64,000 nt of DNA from Burkholderiaceae bacterium. GTDB taxonomy: Bacteria > Pseudomonadota > Gammaproteobacteria > Burkholderiales > Burkholderiaceae_B. Within the stretch, counting starts at the first letter, position 1; each line of letters begins with the position of its first letter. The notes under the pieces were generated by a model. It was given only the letters and a program-made list of their open reading frames with translations, made no database searches and had not been told where the DNA came from. The stretch is taken from assembly GCA_021208885.1 (NCBI GenBank), contig JAJOJF010000044.1:1-64000 (forward strand). The letters are read 5' to 3'. This document shows, one piece after another, positions 9,392-17,701 of the stretch. The position numbers were made by a program, and so were the translations under genes.

Positions 9392-9438
9392 GATTTTACA
9401 CACTTAATCGGTTTTTTTCCGATTAAGTGTGTAAAATC
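9392..9438. promoter_or_regulatory. 20-bp perfect inverted repeat with 7-base loop upstream of the AbiEi-like gene
   Basis: The left arm 9392-9411 (gattttacacacttaatcgg) and right arm 9419-9438 are perfect reverse complements separated by seven T on the plus strand. The repeat sits between the start codon at 9386 and any upstream promoter, so it could be an operator or, in the transcript, a stem masking the ribosome site. Confidence 0.75.
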
Positions 9439-9549
9439 CTAAGCAAATCATGATCACAATCCACCCGAGTGACCCTCGCCGCAGACACGCTGTCGATGGC
9501 CTGTTGGCTGCTAGGGGTCAACGAATCAGTCGTCACTGCTTGTCCGGTC

Positions 9550-9825
9550 TCAATACACCGTATCGTGATCACCCACATTGACAGGAATAATTTCACGGTC
9601 TGTGATGATCATTTCAATGGTGATGCGGTACTGCAGATTAATTGACACACTGTAGAGATGGCTCAACCGCCCTTCAAGCCTGTGCAGCCGCAAGGACGGA
9701 TGAAACGGATTCACTCGCAAAAGCTCTAGCGCCTTGGCATATTGAACGCGTACTGCTGGATTTCTCTTTAGGAAACGGGCTGCACGTTTTGTGTATTGGT
9801 CCGTGAAAACAAGTTGCCATGTCAT
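9550..9825 (-). CDS. RelE/YoeB-superfamily mRNA interferase toxin
   Basis: A small basic protein of about 91 residues if begun at MTWQLVFTDQYTKRAARFLK (9825); the frame is open up to 9879 and would then overlap the antitoxin. The pattern of an N-terminal strand, a Lys/Arg-rich helix pair (ARFLKRNPAVRVQYAKALELL), HPSLRLHRLEGRLSHLYSVSI and a final RITIEMI...IIPVNVGDHDTVY is typical of RelE/ParE-fold ribosome-dependent RNases. It follows a Phd/YefM antitoxin on the same strand, the usual antitoxin-first order. The exact subfamily (YoeB, YafQ or RelE) is not resolved. The frame appears intact. Confidence 0.8.
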   Translation of the reverse strand: MTWQLVFTDQYTKRAARFLKRNPAVRVQYAKALELLRVNPFHPSLRLHRLEGRLSHLYSVSINLQYRITIEMIITDREIIPVNVGDHDTVY

Positions 9826-9853
9826 ATCACAAACATCCTGCCAACCTCGCCAC

Positions 9854-10123
9854 CTATCTAGGCGATTGATTGTGCGCATCTAAACGCGCCAGGTGATCTG
9901 CGACAGACTCATTGACGGCTCGACCAGCCTCAATATCAGCCCTTGATTGAGCGAGTGCGACGTCGAGTTCGCACTCACGCAAATACCGGTAATGCTCAGT
10001 CGTCATCACCACGTAACGGTTCGAGCCGCGCACCGAGATTTCAACGTCTGGATGGTTCAACAGCGCCTCCTCGACAACTTTTATGCCTTTGGTTTTAAGG
10101 TCGTTTGCAGTAATCACTCGCAT
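9854..10123 (-). CDS. Phd/YefM-family antitoxin
   Basis: An 89-residue protein beginning MRVITANDLKTKGIKVVEEAL, with the hydrophobic-core pattern of Phd/YefM antitoxins (EISVRGSNRYVVMTTEHYRYLREC) and an acidic, helical C-terminus (DVALAQSRADIEAGRAVNES) that would bind and neutralise the downstream toxin. The N-terminal half of this family dimerises, binds DNA and represses the operon. The gene is first in a two-gene unit; an AT-rich stretch at 10124-10200 with short dyads is the likely promoter/operator. Confidence 0.82.
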   Translation of the reverse strand: MRVITANDLKTKGIKVVEEALLNHPDVEISVRGSNRYVVMTTEHYRYLRECELDVALAQSRADIEAGRAVNESVADHLARLDAHNQSPR

Positions 10124-10324
10124 AATAGCACTATTGACAATATGATTGATAGTTTAGTTTATAGGCTTATTAATGTAACTGTCAATCAGTTGACTGGGTG
10201 ATTGTGTGATTAATTGGACGCATAGTTGCTCAGCGGCACGACCAAGTGAACGACACCTCAACACACTCAGCGTCCCTGCCCGCTTAATGCCGCCGACAGA
10301 CTCAGCCATGTTGACCGATTCTGC

Positions 10325-11021
10325 TCAGACTGAAAGCTGCGCTAGCCACTGCGCGGCATCCGTGATCTCGATGCCGTCTTTGGTTTGAGGTTGACGCAAG
10401 TCGCCCACGATTTGAACCGCTTTGGCGCCTGGGAATTGGCCCGCAAAACGTTTGAGTGCCGGATGCAGTTTGGTATCAGCGGCCTTGCATTCGATCAGGT
10501 CAGTGAGCTCGCGCTCATCGCTGATCACAAAGTCAACCTCAGCGCCGTCTTTGGTTCGGATGTAGTGCAACTCAGTTTCACGACCGCGACTGTCTTTTAA
10601 GAAGTTCACGTGTTTAAGCAACATGGCTGCCGCTGCGTTTTCTAGTTTTACGCCATGGTCACCGCGCACGAGGCCAGTGTCATAAAAATAGACCTTCGGT
10701 GCATGCAACAAAGCCCTTGCGACGTTGCGATGCCAGGGGTGAACGGCAAATATGATGAATAGTGCCTGCAGGATCTCGAGATAGCTTGATACCGTGCCAT
10801 GCGAGACACCGAGATCGCGCGCAAGCGATGCCACAGATAGCGGTGACCCAACCCGATCGCGCAACAGTTCAACGAGTACCCGCATGGTGCTGACTTCCCT
10901 TAAGCGCGAGAGATTTTCCACGCGTCTTTATCAAACTCAGCTCATCAACCGAGTCTTGCACCGCCCCCCCTAATGAGCCCAAGTCGATGTAGTCATTGAC
11001 TTGCCCCGTGAAACTAATCAT
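10325..11021 (-). pseudogene. Remnant of an AAA_14/DUF4143 ATPase lacking the P-loop
   Basis: The frame at 10921-10325 (198 residues) is the C-terminal half of a DUF4143 ATPase: a linker (VENLSRLREVSTMRVLVELL), a winged-helix part (SLARDLGVSHGTVSSYLEIL) and the nuclease-like DUF4143 domain (VYFYDTGLVRG, ETELHYIRTKDGAEVDFVI, ECKAAD). Intact relatives are near 400 residues and begin with an ATP-binding domain with Walker motifs. Here only a short upstream piece survives (11021 leftward, MISFTGQVNDYIDLGSLGG) in another frame, and no Walker A is present. The gene is therefore a remnant, caused by deletion plus a frameshift. It is adjacent to a large concentric palindrome at 11018-11057. Confidence 0.72.
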
Positions 11022-11057
11022 AATTGTCCTACGTCCTAGGACACGGGACAATTATGA
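11018..11057. promoter_or_regulatory. 40-bp concentric palindrome between divergent genes
   Basis: The outer arms 11018-11029 (tcataattgtcc) and 11046-11057 are perfect reverse complements. A self-complementary GTCCTAGGAC (11033-11042) shares exactly the same centre, with only three mismatched pairs between. It lies between the ATPase remnant (minus strand) and the HTH gene (plus strand), so it probably served as a divergent operator. Confidence 0.65.
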
Positions 11058-11067
11058 CTGACTGTCC

Positions 11068-11798
11068 ATGAAAAACCAAGACATCCTGCTGCTGCTAAAA
11101 CTTATCAGCCTATCCGATCAGGAACGGCATGCGCCTTATTCAACCCTCGCACAGCCAGATAGGCAACCACACGCCCAACCATCGACCAAAGAAGTGGATT
11201 TCACCGCATAGCGAACTAATACGGGGGGGCAACTCCGTTGCAGCTAAATGAGCCACGGCCAGTACTGCAGACCAACGGAATGCCAGCCACAGCAGATCAG
11301 TACACCGTCCGAAGCTTGGCAGTTGCCACGGGCATCAGCAAATCTCAGGTAAGTCTTTCATTGGCGCGCTGTTACGAGGCCCGCTTAGCGAGACCTGACC
11401 GTCAAAACAACGCTGCACAGGTGCCCGAGGTTAATCGCCGTGCGCTTTGCGAATTTCTTGTGCATGGCGTGAAGTACGTGTTTCCGGTGCGCTTAGGTGG
11501 GCGTACTCGCGGAATCCCGACCGCTTGGGCTGCACCGGTACTGCAGGGCAAACTCTTGGCGGGTGACACGGCACCACCTGTTTGGCCTGATGCTGGTGAT
11601 CTTGACAATGCAATTGTGGGGTTTGCGCTTGAACCGATCTACAAATCGGTTCCCTACGCTGTCAAGCATGGAATTCAAAAAGATGAGAGACTTTACGCCC
11701 TATTGGCTCTTGTCGATTCCATACGAATCGGTGGGGCTCGTGAACGAGCAATTGCCACAGACTTGTTAGCCAAAATGTTGGGAGCAGTGGGTGTCTAA
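11068..11798 (+). pseudogene. Helix-turn-helix regulator, broken in its N-terminal third
   Basis: An ATG at 11068 encodes MKNQDILLLLKLISLSDQE and stops at 11211. The rest of the protein is in another frame from about 11238 (TTG; or ATG at 11280) to 11798. That part holds an HTH (YTVRSLAVATGISKSQVSLSL near residues 22-45 of the fragment) and the conserved-looking blocks RRALCEFLVHGVKYVFPV, RGIPTAWAAPVL and EPIYKSVPYAV. Reading through needs more than one shift; a run of seven G at 11223-11229 is one likely site. I recognise the architecture as that of a DNA-binding family from TA-type loci but cannot name it. The downstream fragment could still be translated from the TTG or ATG. Confidence 0.6.
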
Positions 11799-11913
11799 CA
11801 CTTGGCAGCCCGAACCAATCAAAACATCAAGGTAGCTTAAGAAACCATCGCTGATGATATTGGATCCTTGAGATTCCAATTATGCTAAGCTTACATTAAT
11901 TGAAATATTAAAT

Positions 11914-11964
11914 ATGGTAGTTTAAAATTCCATTTAAACATTTAATGGAATTTTGAAATACCAT
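11914..11964. promoter_or_regulatory. 51-bp near-perfect palindrome overlapping the hipB start (operator)
   Basis: Arms 11914-11934 and 11944-11964 match in 19 of 21 pairs, with a core of 11 perfect pairs (aaaattccatt). The right arm covers the ATG at 11963. The surroundings are AT-rich, as for a promoter. HipB proteins bind dyads in their own promoter, so this is a strong operator candidate. Confidence 0.75.
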
Positions 11965-12304
11965 GGGTGCCAGAAACCTGCTTTTTGCGAAGCCGCCTTA
12001 TGCGGTGGAGCAGTCGCTAAGCACACTAGGTGCCAATCTGCGCACAGCACGCTTGCGACGGAATTTGTCTTTGCAAGATGTCGCGGAAAAAATTGGTGTG
12101 GAGCGCCACGCCGTTGCCGCCGCCGAAAAAGGCAAGCCTTCGACGGGCATCGCGATTTACGTTGCCATGCTCTGGGTTTTGGGACTACTCGATCAGCTTG
12201 TTGACGTAGCAGACCCAGACCATGACGAACACGGAAAAATTTTGGCCAGATCACGCGAACGATTGCACGCTAGCCGAGGGGTAGAGCTTGACGATGACTT
12301 CTAA
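11963..12304 (+). CDS. hipB: HipB-type XRE antitoxin/repressor (first locus)
   Basis: A 113-residue protein with a Cro/CI-type HTH at about residues 20-75 (LGANLRTARLRRNLSLQDVAEKIG, then ERHAVAAAEKGKPSTG). It is followed by a hydrophobic segment and a charged tail ending RLHASRGVELDDDF. It is the likely antitoxin and repressor of the hipA gene, whose start overlaps its end. The neighbour, the overlap and the large palindrome at its start support the hipB call. The frame is intact. Confidence 0.82.
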   Translation: MGARNLLFAKPPYAVEQSLSTLGANLRTARLRRNLSLQDVAEKIGVERHAVAAAEKGKPSTGIAIYVAMLWVLGLLDQLVDVADPDHDEHGKILARSRERLHASRGVELDDDF

Positions 12305-13587
12305 AGAGCGCGTACCTGAATGCTTTGTCTATATCACGCTACCTGGACAAACAGAACAAGTCACCGCTGGCCGCTTCGTCGTAACGACGGATCGCACCGC
12401 GACGCCTGTTGGCAGGTTCGTCTATGGTAGGCGATATCGGGAGCGTCCAGATGCCGTCGAACTCGACCCAGTTGAGCTAAAGCTTTCTGGGCAAACCTAC
12501 ACAACAACAGCCTTGCAAGGCGTATTTGGCGTATTGCGCGATGCTGGTCCCGACTATTGGGGTCGCCGATTGATCGAAAGACATCTTGGCCAAACTCATC
12601 TCAGTGAACTCGACTACCTACTCTATTCCCCAGACGATCGAGCTGGCGTCGTCGGGTTCGGTCTAGGGCAAACACCGCCAGCACCACGTCGCGATTTCAA
12701 CCGGACGCTAGACCTAGATACGCTACAAACCATCGCAGATTCAATAGTCAGAGATGAACAAAACGAACGTGATGCGCAACCTCTGACCGCTGAACAAGCG
12801 CATGCTTTGCTGTTGATAGGCCACCTCAATGGGTGGCGCTCGACCAAAGGCTGTTGTACAGGACAGCGAAGGTTTATGGCTCGCCAAATTCAATCGCATT
12901 GACGACAAGTTCAACCAATCACGTGTTGAACACAGCATGCTGGTGTTGGCGAAACTTTGCGGGATCACAACTGCCCACAGCAAGCTGACCACGGTTGGTG
13001 GTCGCGATGTGTTGCTTGTCAAGCGATTTGATCGAGAAAAAACCGCTCAAGGGTATTTGCGTGCCCGCATGGTCAGTGGCTTGACCCTTCTGGGCGCGAC
13101 TGATAGCCATCGGTCACGCGAACAGTGGTCATACGTATTGCTCGCAGAGGAATTGCGTCGAATATGTACAGAGCCAGTCAAACAAACCGCTGAACTGTTC
13201 CGGCGCATGTGCTTTAACGCCTTAATCTCTAACACTGACGATCATCCTAGAAATCACGCTGCCATTGCTAAAGACCATGAATGGAAATTGTCTCCTGCTT
13301 ATGATTTGACGCCAACAAGTCCCGTAAGCCTTGAACGCCGTGATTTGGCTTTAAGCATTGGTGACTTGGGCAGGTATGCCAACGCAGAAAACATCTTGTC
13401 GCAATGTGAGAGATTCGCTGTTGAACGTGAGCAAGCAAAAGCCATCGTGACTAACATGCAAAAACTTGTTAAAAACTCTTGGCATGATGTGATGCGCGCA
13501 CAGGGTGTCTCAGCTCGCGACTGCGAACTTCTACGAGGAGCGTTTGCTTACCCTGGGTTCGACATGACGAGCGGTTACGGTACCTAA
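12294..13587 (+). CDS. hipA: HipA-family serine/threonine kinase toxin (first locus), split by a one-base insertion
   Basis: Frames 12294-12902 and 12829-13587 together give a HipA of about 430 residues. The first carries the N-subdomain (TPVGRFVYGRRYRERPDAVELDP, YWGRRLIERHLG). The second has GGARPKAVVQD, the catalytic NALISNTDDHPRNHA and the metal-binding SPAYDLTP block. The join is at 12820-12823: removing one C (ggccacc to ggcacc) restores LLIGTSMGGARPK. HipA kinases phosphorylate tRNA synthetases or other targets and induce dormancy. All catalytic residues are kept, so the protein would be active if the insertion is a consensus error. The ATG lies inside the end of hipB, showing coupling. 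Confidence 0.85.
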
Positions 13588-13694
13588 TCATCAAACCAAA
13601 ACAACTTGCATTTAGGGAGACAGACTCCGAATTTGCATGGTATCTCGACCGTATCTCCGCCATCTCTTAGCTTCTAGGGAGGTCCGCGGTTGCA

Positions 13695-14021
13695 TTAATC
13701 GAACGCCAAGCCCATAAACTCGCGTGGCGACGAAATGCCCTCGCGTTTTTGGCAGACCTTAAACAGACGAAACAGGTTTTTAGCGGTGGCATTGCCATTG
13801 GCACTGAGCATCCGGCGCAAACCAGACTCTTGCATGCGCAACGCACGGGCCACATCGACGAACGACTGAGTGCCATTGAGATAGTCACGCAACAAAGCGT
13901 TGCCGACGGCAACCTCGCCCTCCAAGTAAGACTCTAGGGCTTCGACCAACAAGGCGCGTCGGTATTGCGGATCTTGACACAGTTGCATAACCGTCTCTTT
14001 GAATTCGCGGGTAAGTGCCAT
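13695..14021 (-). CDS. HigA-like antitoxin partnering a Gp49-type toxin (higBA locus 1)
   Basis: The frame opens at 14075, but MALTREFKETVMQLC at 14021 has GGAG 8 bases upstream and fits the family start. The 108-residue protein shows the pattern of the small regulators paired with HigB/Gp49-like toxins: RRALLVEALESYLEGEVAVGNALLRDYLNGT, then an HTH-like ARALRMQESGLRRMLSANGN and NLFRLFKVCQKREG. It lies directly downstream of the toxin gene, the reverse order typical of higBA. The frame is intact. Confidence 0.75.
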   Translation of the reverse strand: MALTREFKETVMQLCQDPQYRRALLVEALESYLEGEVAVGNALLRDYLNGTQSFVDVARALRMQESGLRRMLSANGNATAKNLFRLFKVCQKREGISSPREFMGLAFD

Positions 14022-14074
14022 CTTTTTTGCTCCTTCGATTTTTTCTTTATCCACCTCGACGCAGGCCTGACTCA

Positions 14075-14448
14075 TCAGTGACCTTCAAACCCTTGGGCAA
14101 CCGAACGCTGCCGATCTCTGTAGTCCTTAAGGAAAGACTTTGCCATCTGTATCGCTTGAGTCTGGTCGCTTTTATCACTACCACCAAACAAGACAATGAG
14201 TCGGTCGCCCTCAACCATGTAATAAATCCGATATCCCGGGCCGTAATTAATTCTTCGCTCATGCAAGCCCCTGCCCTGTGAAATCGCCTTCCAATCTCGA
14301 AGTTGCCCGCTTCCATTTGAGTGACTGCTTTGGTGATCTTTGCTTTTGCCCTGATATCGCGCAGTCCACGAACCCATTCGTTAAATGGCGATCGACCGTC
14401 GATTGTTTGGTACTCCAGTGTTTTGCGTCTGATTATTAATAACGACAC
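14075..14448 (-). CDS. higB: HigB/Gp49-like RelE-fold toxin (higBA locus 1), frameshifted
   Basis: A GTG at 14448, with AGGA 8 bases before it, begins MSLLIIRRKTLEYQT, then SPFNEWVRGLRDIRAKAKI. The continuation, HERRINYGPGYRIYYMVEGD, then LIVLFGGSDKSDQTQAI and AKSFLKDYRDR, is in the next frame. Restoring one G beside 14298 (ttcgag to ttcggag) gives GNFGDWKAISQG and one protein of about 124 residues, typical of RelE-fold toxins that cleave mRNA on the ribosome. A 9-bp inverted repeat (14461-14488) lies just upstream. As it stands the toxin is truncated, leaving an antitoxin without a target unless the shift is a consensus error. Confidence 0.78.
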
Positions 14449-14460
14449 TCGTGCATTCCT

Positions 14461-14488
14461 CAAATAATAACATATACGGTATTATTTG
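14461..14488. promoter_or_regulatory. Inverted repeat upstream of higBA locus 1
   Basis: CAAATAATA (14461-14469) and TATTATTTG (14480-14488) are perfect 9-bp arms with a 10-base spacer, 13 bases before the toxin start. This is an operator candidate for the antitoxin. Confidence 0.55.
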
Positions 14489-14668
14489 CAGTGTCAAAAA
14501 CCCAGTCAAACACCTCTAAATTTCGTGAAGTCACAATGCGGGTACCGGTGCTTTGAGTTCTTTGATCTACAACTTGAGGCGCAATTTTGTACCACTGCTT
14601 CAAAAAAAATTCGACAAACCGGATGTTTTTGCCCTACACACCCAGGCTTTACTCACTCACCCCCACCA

Positions 14669-15093
14669 CTACAAAAACGTTTTGGCGCTCACCCCAAACC
14701 GCTTCGCAAGCGCCCGCACCTGGCGCACGTTCAGCTCACGCCGACCCGAAAGGATCTCAGACACCACGCCTTGGCTGCCGACTTCAGGCAAGTCTTTTTG
14801 TTTTAGGCCGTGCTGCTGCATGAGAAATGCGAGCGCTCGCGAGGTTTGGCCGCGGGCATTTGCACGTGGTGTGTATCGTAATGCTCAAGTAAATCAGCCA
14901 TAAGATCGATCAATTGCTGTGTGGCGTGCTTTTTCTTCAGATCATTCGTGCGAGCCTGTTGGTCAAGCAACAACTGCAATGACGCGTGCACGCGGTCGTA
15001 GTGAGCATCGTCACGAATTGGGCCAAGATGCAAACTGTCATGGCACAACTGCCAAGCTGACAACAATCGGGTTATATCGAATGGTGCGTTCAT
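14669..15093 (-). CDS. higA: HigA-like HTH antitoxin (higBA locus 2), frameshifted
   Basis: From 15093 (ATGA overlap with the toxin stop) the frame reads MNAPFDITRLLSAWQLCHD to PAAKPRE, then goes astray. The next frame gives ALAFLMQQHGLKQKDLPEVG, then SQGVVSEILSGRRELNVRQ, RALAKRFGVSAKTFL and a stop. This is the typical HigA helix-turn-helix (LKQKDL...GVVSEILSGRRELN). Restoring one C on the plus strand beside 14836 (one G in the gene, gagcgc to gaggcgc) yields about 141 residues. Without it the DNA-binding domain is lost. The call rests on the HTH and the adjacent toxin. Confidence 0.78.
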
Positions 15094-15377
15094 GTTCGCC
15101 ATTTTCCTAAGTCATACTGTCGGTGCGTTAAAACTGCTTTGACATAAACAACCTGCCGCTCAAAGTTGACATAAGCAATCAATCGATACTTATTGCCGCC
15201 AATATTGAATACCGTCAGATCATCCACCTTATCAATAGAATTCACCGCCCTTTTTAGGTCAGACCAACCATCGAACTGACTTTGTTCAATTGTTTTACGC
15301 CAACCACGCAACGGTGATGCCGCTTGGGGAAACCGCACAGAGAAGTCGCGCAGCGCTTTTAAACTGATGATTCTCAT
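15090..15377 (-). CDS. higB: HigB-type mRNA interferase toxin (higBA locus 2)
   Basis: An intact 95-residue protein with the HigB_toxin pattern: MRIISLKALRDF, a Trp-rich middle (LRGWRKTIEQ, DGWSDLKRAV), then FNIGGNKYRLIAYVNFERQVVYVKAVLTHRQYDLGKW. The strand-forming block and final YDLGKW motif are characteristic. HigB toxins cleave translated mRNA on the ribosome. The toxin gene precedes its antitoxin with an ATGA overlap, as in other higBA operons. Confidence 0.85.
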   Translation of the reverse strand: MRIISLKALRDFSVRFPQAASPLRGWRKTIEQSQFDGWSDLKRAVNSIDKVDDLTVFNIGGNKYRLIAYVNFERQVVYVKAVLTHRQYDLGKWRT

Positions 15378-15699
15378 AATTTTATCTCAATTTGCGATTT
15401 TTTAAAGCTGTGGTGTTAAAACGGCTCGAGACAAGCGCACATGATCGAGGCAACGACGAGGGACGCACTTTCATTTGCGCAACTTCACGCCAAAACAAGG
15501 CCAGCATGCTACCGATCACCTGGCTATATTTCTATTCGCAAAAACACGTTAAGCCGACAATCCAGTTATCCGACCGCCCCCCCACAAAACCCGCGTCTTT
15601 CTGATAGCCTTTCATTGATTGCCAAGCATGCCTCTAGAGCATGTAATAACGGCTAACACTGACAACTAACACCAACCACAACAAACCAAGGGGACCGAC
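15378..15699. other. Intergenic region before the SAF-domain oxidoreductase gene
   Basis: No supported gene; a 70-codon plus-strand open frame here has no family features. The divergent promoters for higBA locus 2 and the oxidoreductase gene must lie in it. An AAGGGG ribosome site precedes the ATG at 15700. Confidence 0.5.
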
Positions 15700-17034
15700 A
15701 TGAACCTGTACGCCAAATTGCAAGCACGCGCCGCCCAGAACAACCCAATTCGCATTGGCGTCATTGGCGCAGGCAAATTCGCCTCCATGTACCTGGCCCA
15801 AGTCCCCAAGACACCGGGCATCCATCTGGTGGGCATTGCCGATTTGTTGCCCGAGAACGCCCGACGCAACCTGGCTCGCGTGGGCTGGCAACCGGAGCAG
15901 TATGGCGCAGCATCGTTGGATTCGGCCATGGCCAACGGCAACACCCATGTGGGCGATGATTGGCTGGCCTTGGTCAAGAACCCCGCCATTGATGTCATTG
16001 TCGAGGCCACCGGCTCACCGATTGCCGCCGTCGACCATTGCCTAGGTGCCTTTGCCAACGGCAAGCATGTGGTGAACGTCACCGTAGAAGCCGATGCGCT
16101 GTGCGGGCCGATGCTGGCCAAACGCGCGCAAGATGCCGGCGTGGTCTATAGCCTGGCCTATGGTGACCAGCCAGCGCTGGTCTGTGATCTGGTGGATTGG
16201 GCCCGCGCAGCAGGCTTTAACGTGGTGTCAGCAGGCCGTGGTCACAAATGGCTGCCCCACTTTGCTCAGTCCACGCCTGACACGGTCTGGGACAACTGGG
16301 GGCTAACACCCGAAGAGGCCGAGCGCGGTGGCTTAAACCCCAAGATGTTTAACTCCTTTCTCGATGGCTCCAAGCCCGCGATTGAATCAACCGCCATTTG
16401 CAACGCCACCGGGCTGGTAGCCCCACCCAATGGCTTGACCTATCCGCCCGCTAGTGTGGATGACATTCCGTTTGTGTGCCGCCCGATTGCCGAAGGCGGT
16501 GTGTTGCACCAGAAAGGCCAGGTTGAAGTGGTGTCTTCGCTTGAGCGCGACGGCCGGGTGATTCCGTATGACATTCGCATGGGTGTATTTGTGGTGTTTG
16601 AAGGCGAAACTGACTACATCCGCAACTGCTTTAGTGAGTACAAAGTCAGAACCGATCCGAGCGGGCGCTACGCCTGCCTGTACAAACGCTGGCACTTGAT
16701 TGGCCTGGAAGTAGGCATCTCGGTGGCCTCAGTCGGTGTCAGGGGCGAGGCCACGGGCAGCCCGATTTGTCTGAACGCCGATGTGGTAGCCACCGCCAAG
16801 CGTGATCTTGCCCCGGGTGAGATGCTCGATGGCGAGGGTGGCTATACCGTGGTCGGCAGTCTGTTCCAAGCCGCACACTCCAAGGCCATCAATGCCCTGC
16901 CCTTGGGGCTTGCCCACAACCTCAAGGTGACTCGGGCAGTCAAAGCTGGCCAGCACTTGAGCTGGGATGATGTGGCGGCAGACACCAGCTTGGCGGCCTA
17001 TCAGTTGCGCACCGAGATGATGAGTGCGCTCTAA
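15700..17034 (+). CDS. Homoserine-dehydrogenase-like NAD(P)-dependent oxidoreductase with C-terminal SAF domain
   Basis: A 444-residue protein. Residues 15-45 form a Rossmann nucleotide site (IRIGVIGAGKFASMYL). The dehydrogenase-like core runs to about residue 330 (IDVIVEATGSP, GKHVVNVTVEAD, WKD-like YKRWHLIGLEVG). The C-terminus (about 355-440) is a SAF-type domain (VVATAKRDLAPGEMLDGEGG, VTRAVKAGQHLSWDDVA). Related proteins are found in catabolism of unusual sugar acids, but the substrate cannot be read from sequence. It is flanked by TA loci and followed by an exonuclease gene on the same strand. The frame is intact and its coding style resembles the core genes. Confidence 0.8.
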   Translation: MNLYAKLQARAAQNNPIRIGVIGAGKFASMYLAQVPKTPGIHLVGIADLLPENARRNLARVGWQPEQYGAASLDSAMANGNTHVGDDWLALVKNPAIDVIVEATGSPIAAVDHCLGAFANGKHVVNVTVEADALCGPMLAKRAQDAGVVYSLAYGDQPALVCDLVDWARAAGFNVVSAGRGHKWLPHFAQSTPDTVWDNWGLTPEEAERGGLNPKMFNSFLDGSKPAIESTAICNATGLVAPPNGLTYPPASVDDIPFVCRPIAEGGVLHQKGQVEVVSSLERDGRVIPYDIRMGVFVVFEGETDYIRNCFSEYKVRTDPSGRYACLYKRWHLIGLEVGISVASVGVRGEATGSPICLNADVVATAKRDLAPGEMLDGEGGYTVVGSLFQAAHSKAINALPLGLAHNLKVTRAVKAGQHLSWDDVAADTSLAAYQLRTEMMSAL

Positions 17035-17068
17035 CCATGAACCACAACCACAACCATTAGGAATTCGC

Positions 17069-17701
17069 TTGAAACCCGCCGAAGTCTATTTCAGTGTTGA
17101 TATTGAAGCCGATGGCCCCATCCCCGGCGTGAACTCGATGCTGTCGTTGGGGTGCGCGGCCTTTGACCCCGAAGGCCGTGCGCTTGGCACCTACAGTGCC
17201 AACCTAAAGCCCTTGCCAGAGGCTACGCCTGACCCCAAGACGATGGCGTGGTGGGCCACACAACCCAAAGCCTGGGAGGCTTGCCAACAAAACCCGCGCG
17301 ACCCGGCTGACGTTATGCCCGAGTTTGCCAAGTGGGTGTGGGCCACTGCCGGCGAGGACGTCAAGCCCGTGTTTGCGGCTTGGCCGGTGGGGTTTGATTT
17401 CACGCACGTGTACTGGTATCTGATCCGGTTTCATGGCCAGAGTCCGTTTAGCCACCATGCGTTAGACATTCGCAGTTTTGCGATGGCGTACATGAATCTG
17501 ACCTATCGCAGCTCGCACAAGTCCAAGCTGCAAAAGCGCCTGAAGGATCGCCTGAATCTCACCCACCGCCATGACCACATCGCCGTGCACGATGCCATTG
17601 AGCAAGGCGAGCTGCTAGTGGCACTGCTGGCAGCCAACCGGGATCTGCATGCACAAAAACACGGTGATCAAAATAGCCAGGCTAGCCAGCAAAGCACTTA
17701 A
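17069..17701 (+). CDS. DEDD-type 3'-5' exonuclease (RNase T/DnaQ-like)
   Basis: About 210 residues starting at a TTG with AGGAA 5 bases upstream; the frame is open back to a GTG at 17024. The DEDD signature is present: ExoI SVDIEADG near residues 8-15, an ExoII-region Asp in WPVGFDFTHVYWYL, and a C-terminal HDAIEQGELL with the HxxxxxD-type spacing (HIAVHDA). The basic segment SSHKSKLQKRLKDRLNL resembles a nucleic-acid contact. It may act on RNA or DNA ends; the substrate is unknown. It lies 34 bases after the oxidoreductase and overlaps the end of the opposing higA by 4 bases. Confidence 0.75.
   Translation: MKPAEVYFSVDIEADGPIPGVNSMLSLGCAAFDPEGRALGTYSANLKPLPEATPDPKTMAWWATQPKAWEACQQNPRDPADVMPEFAKWVWATAGEDVKPVFAAWPVGFDFTHVYWYLIRFHGQSPFSHHALDIRSFAMAYMNLTYRSSHKSKLQKRLKDRLNLTHRHDHIAVHDAIEQGELLVALLAANRDLHAQKHGDQNSQASQQST

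Noticed and set aside
10206-10388. 60-codon plus-strand frame between the YefM and DUF4143 genes
   Set aside because: No ribosome site or family pattern; it overlaps the end of the opposing DUF4143 remnant.
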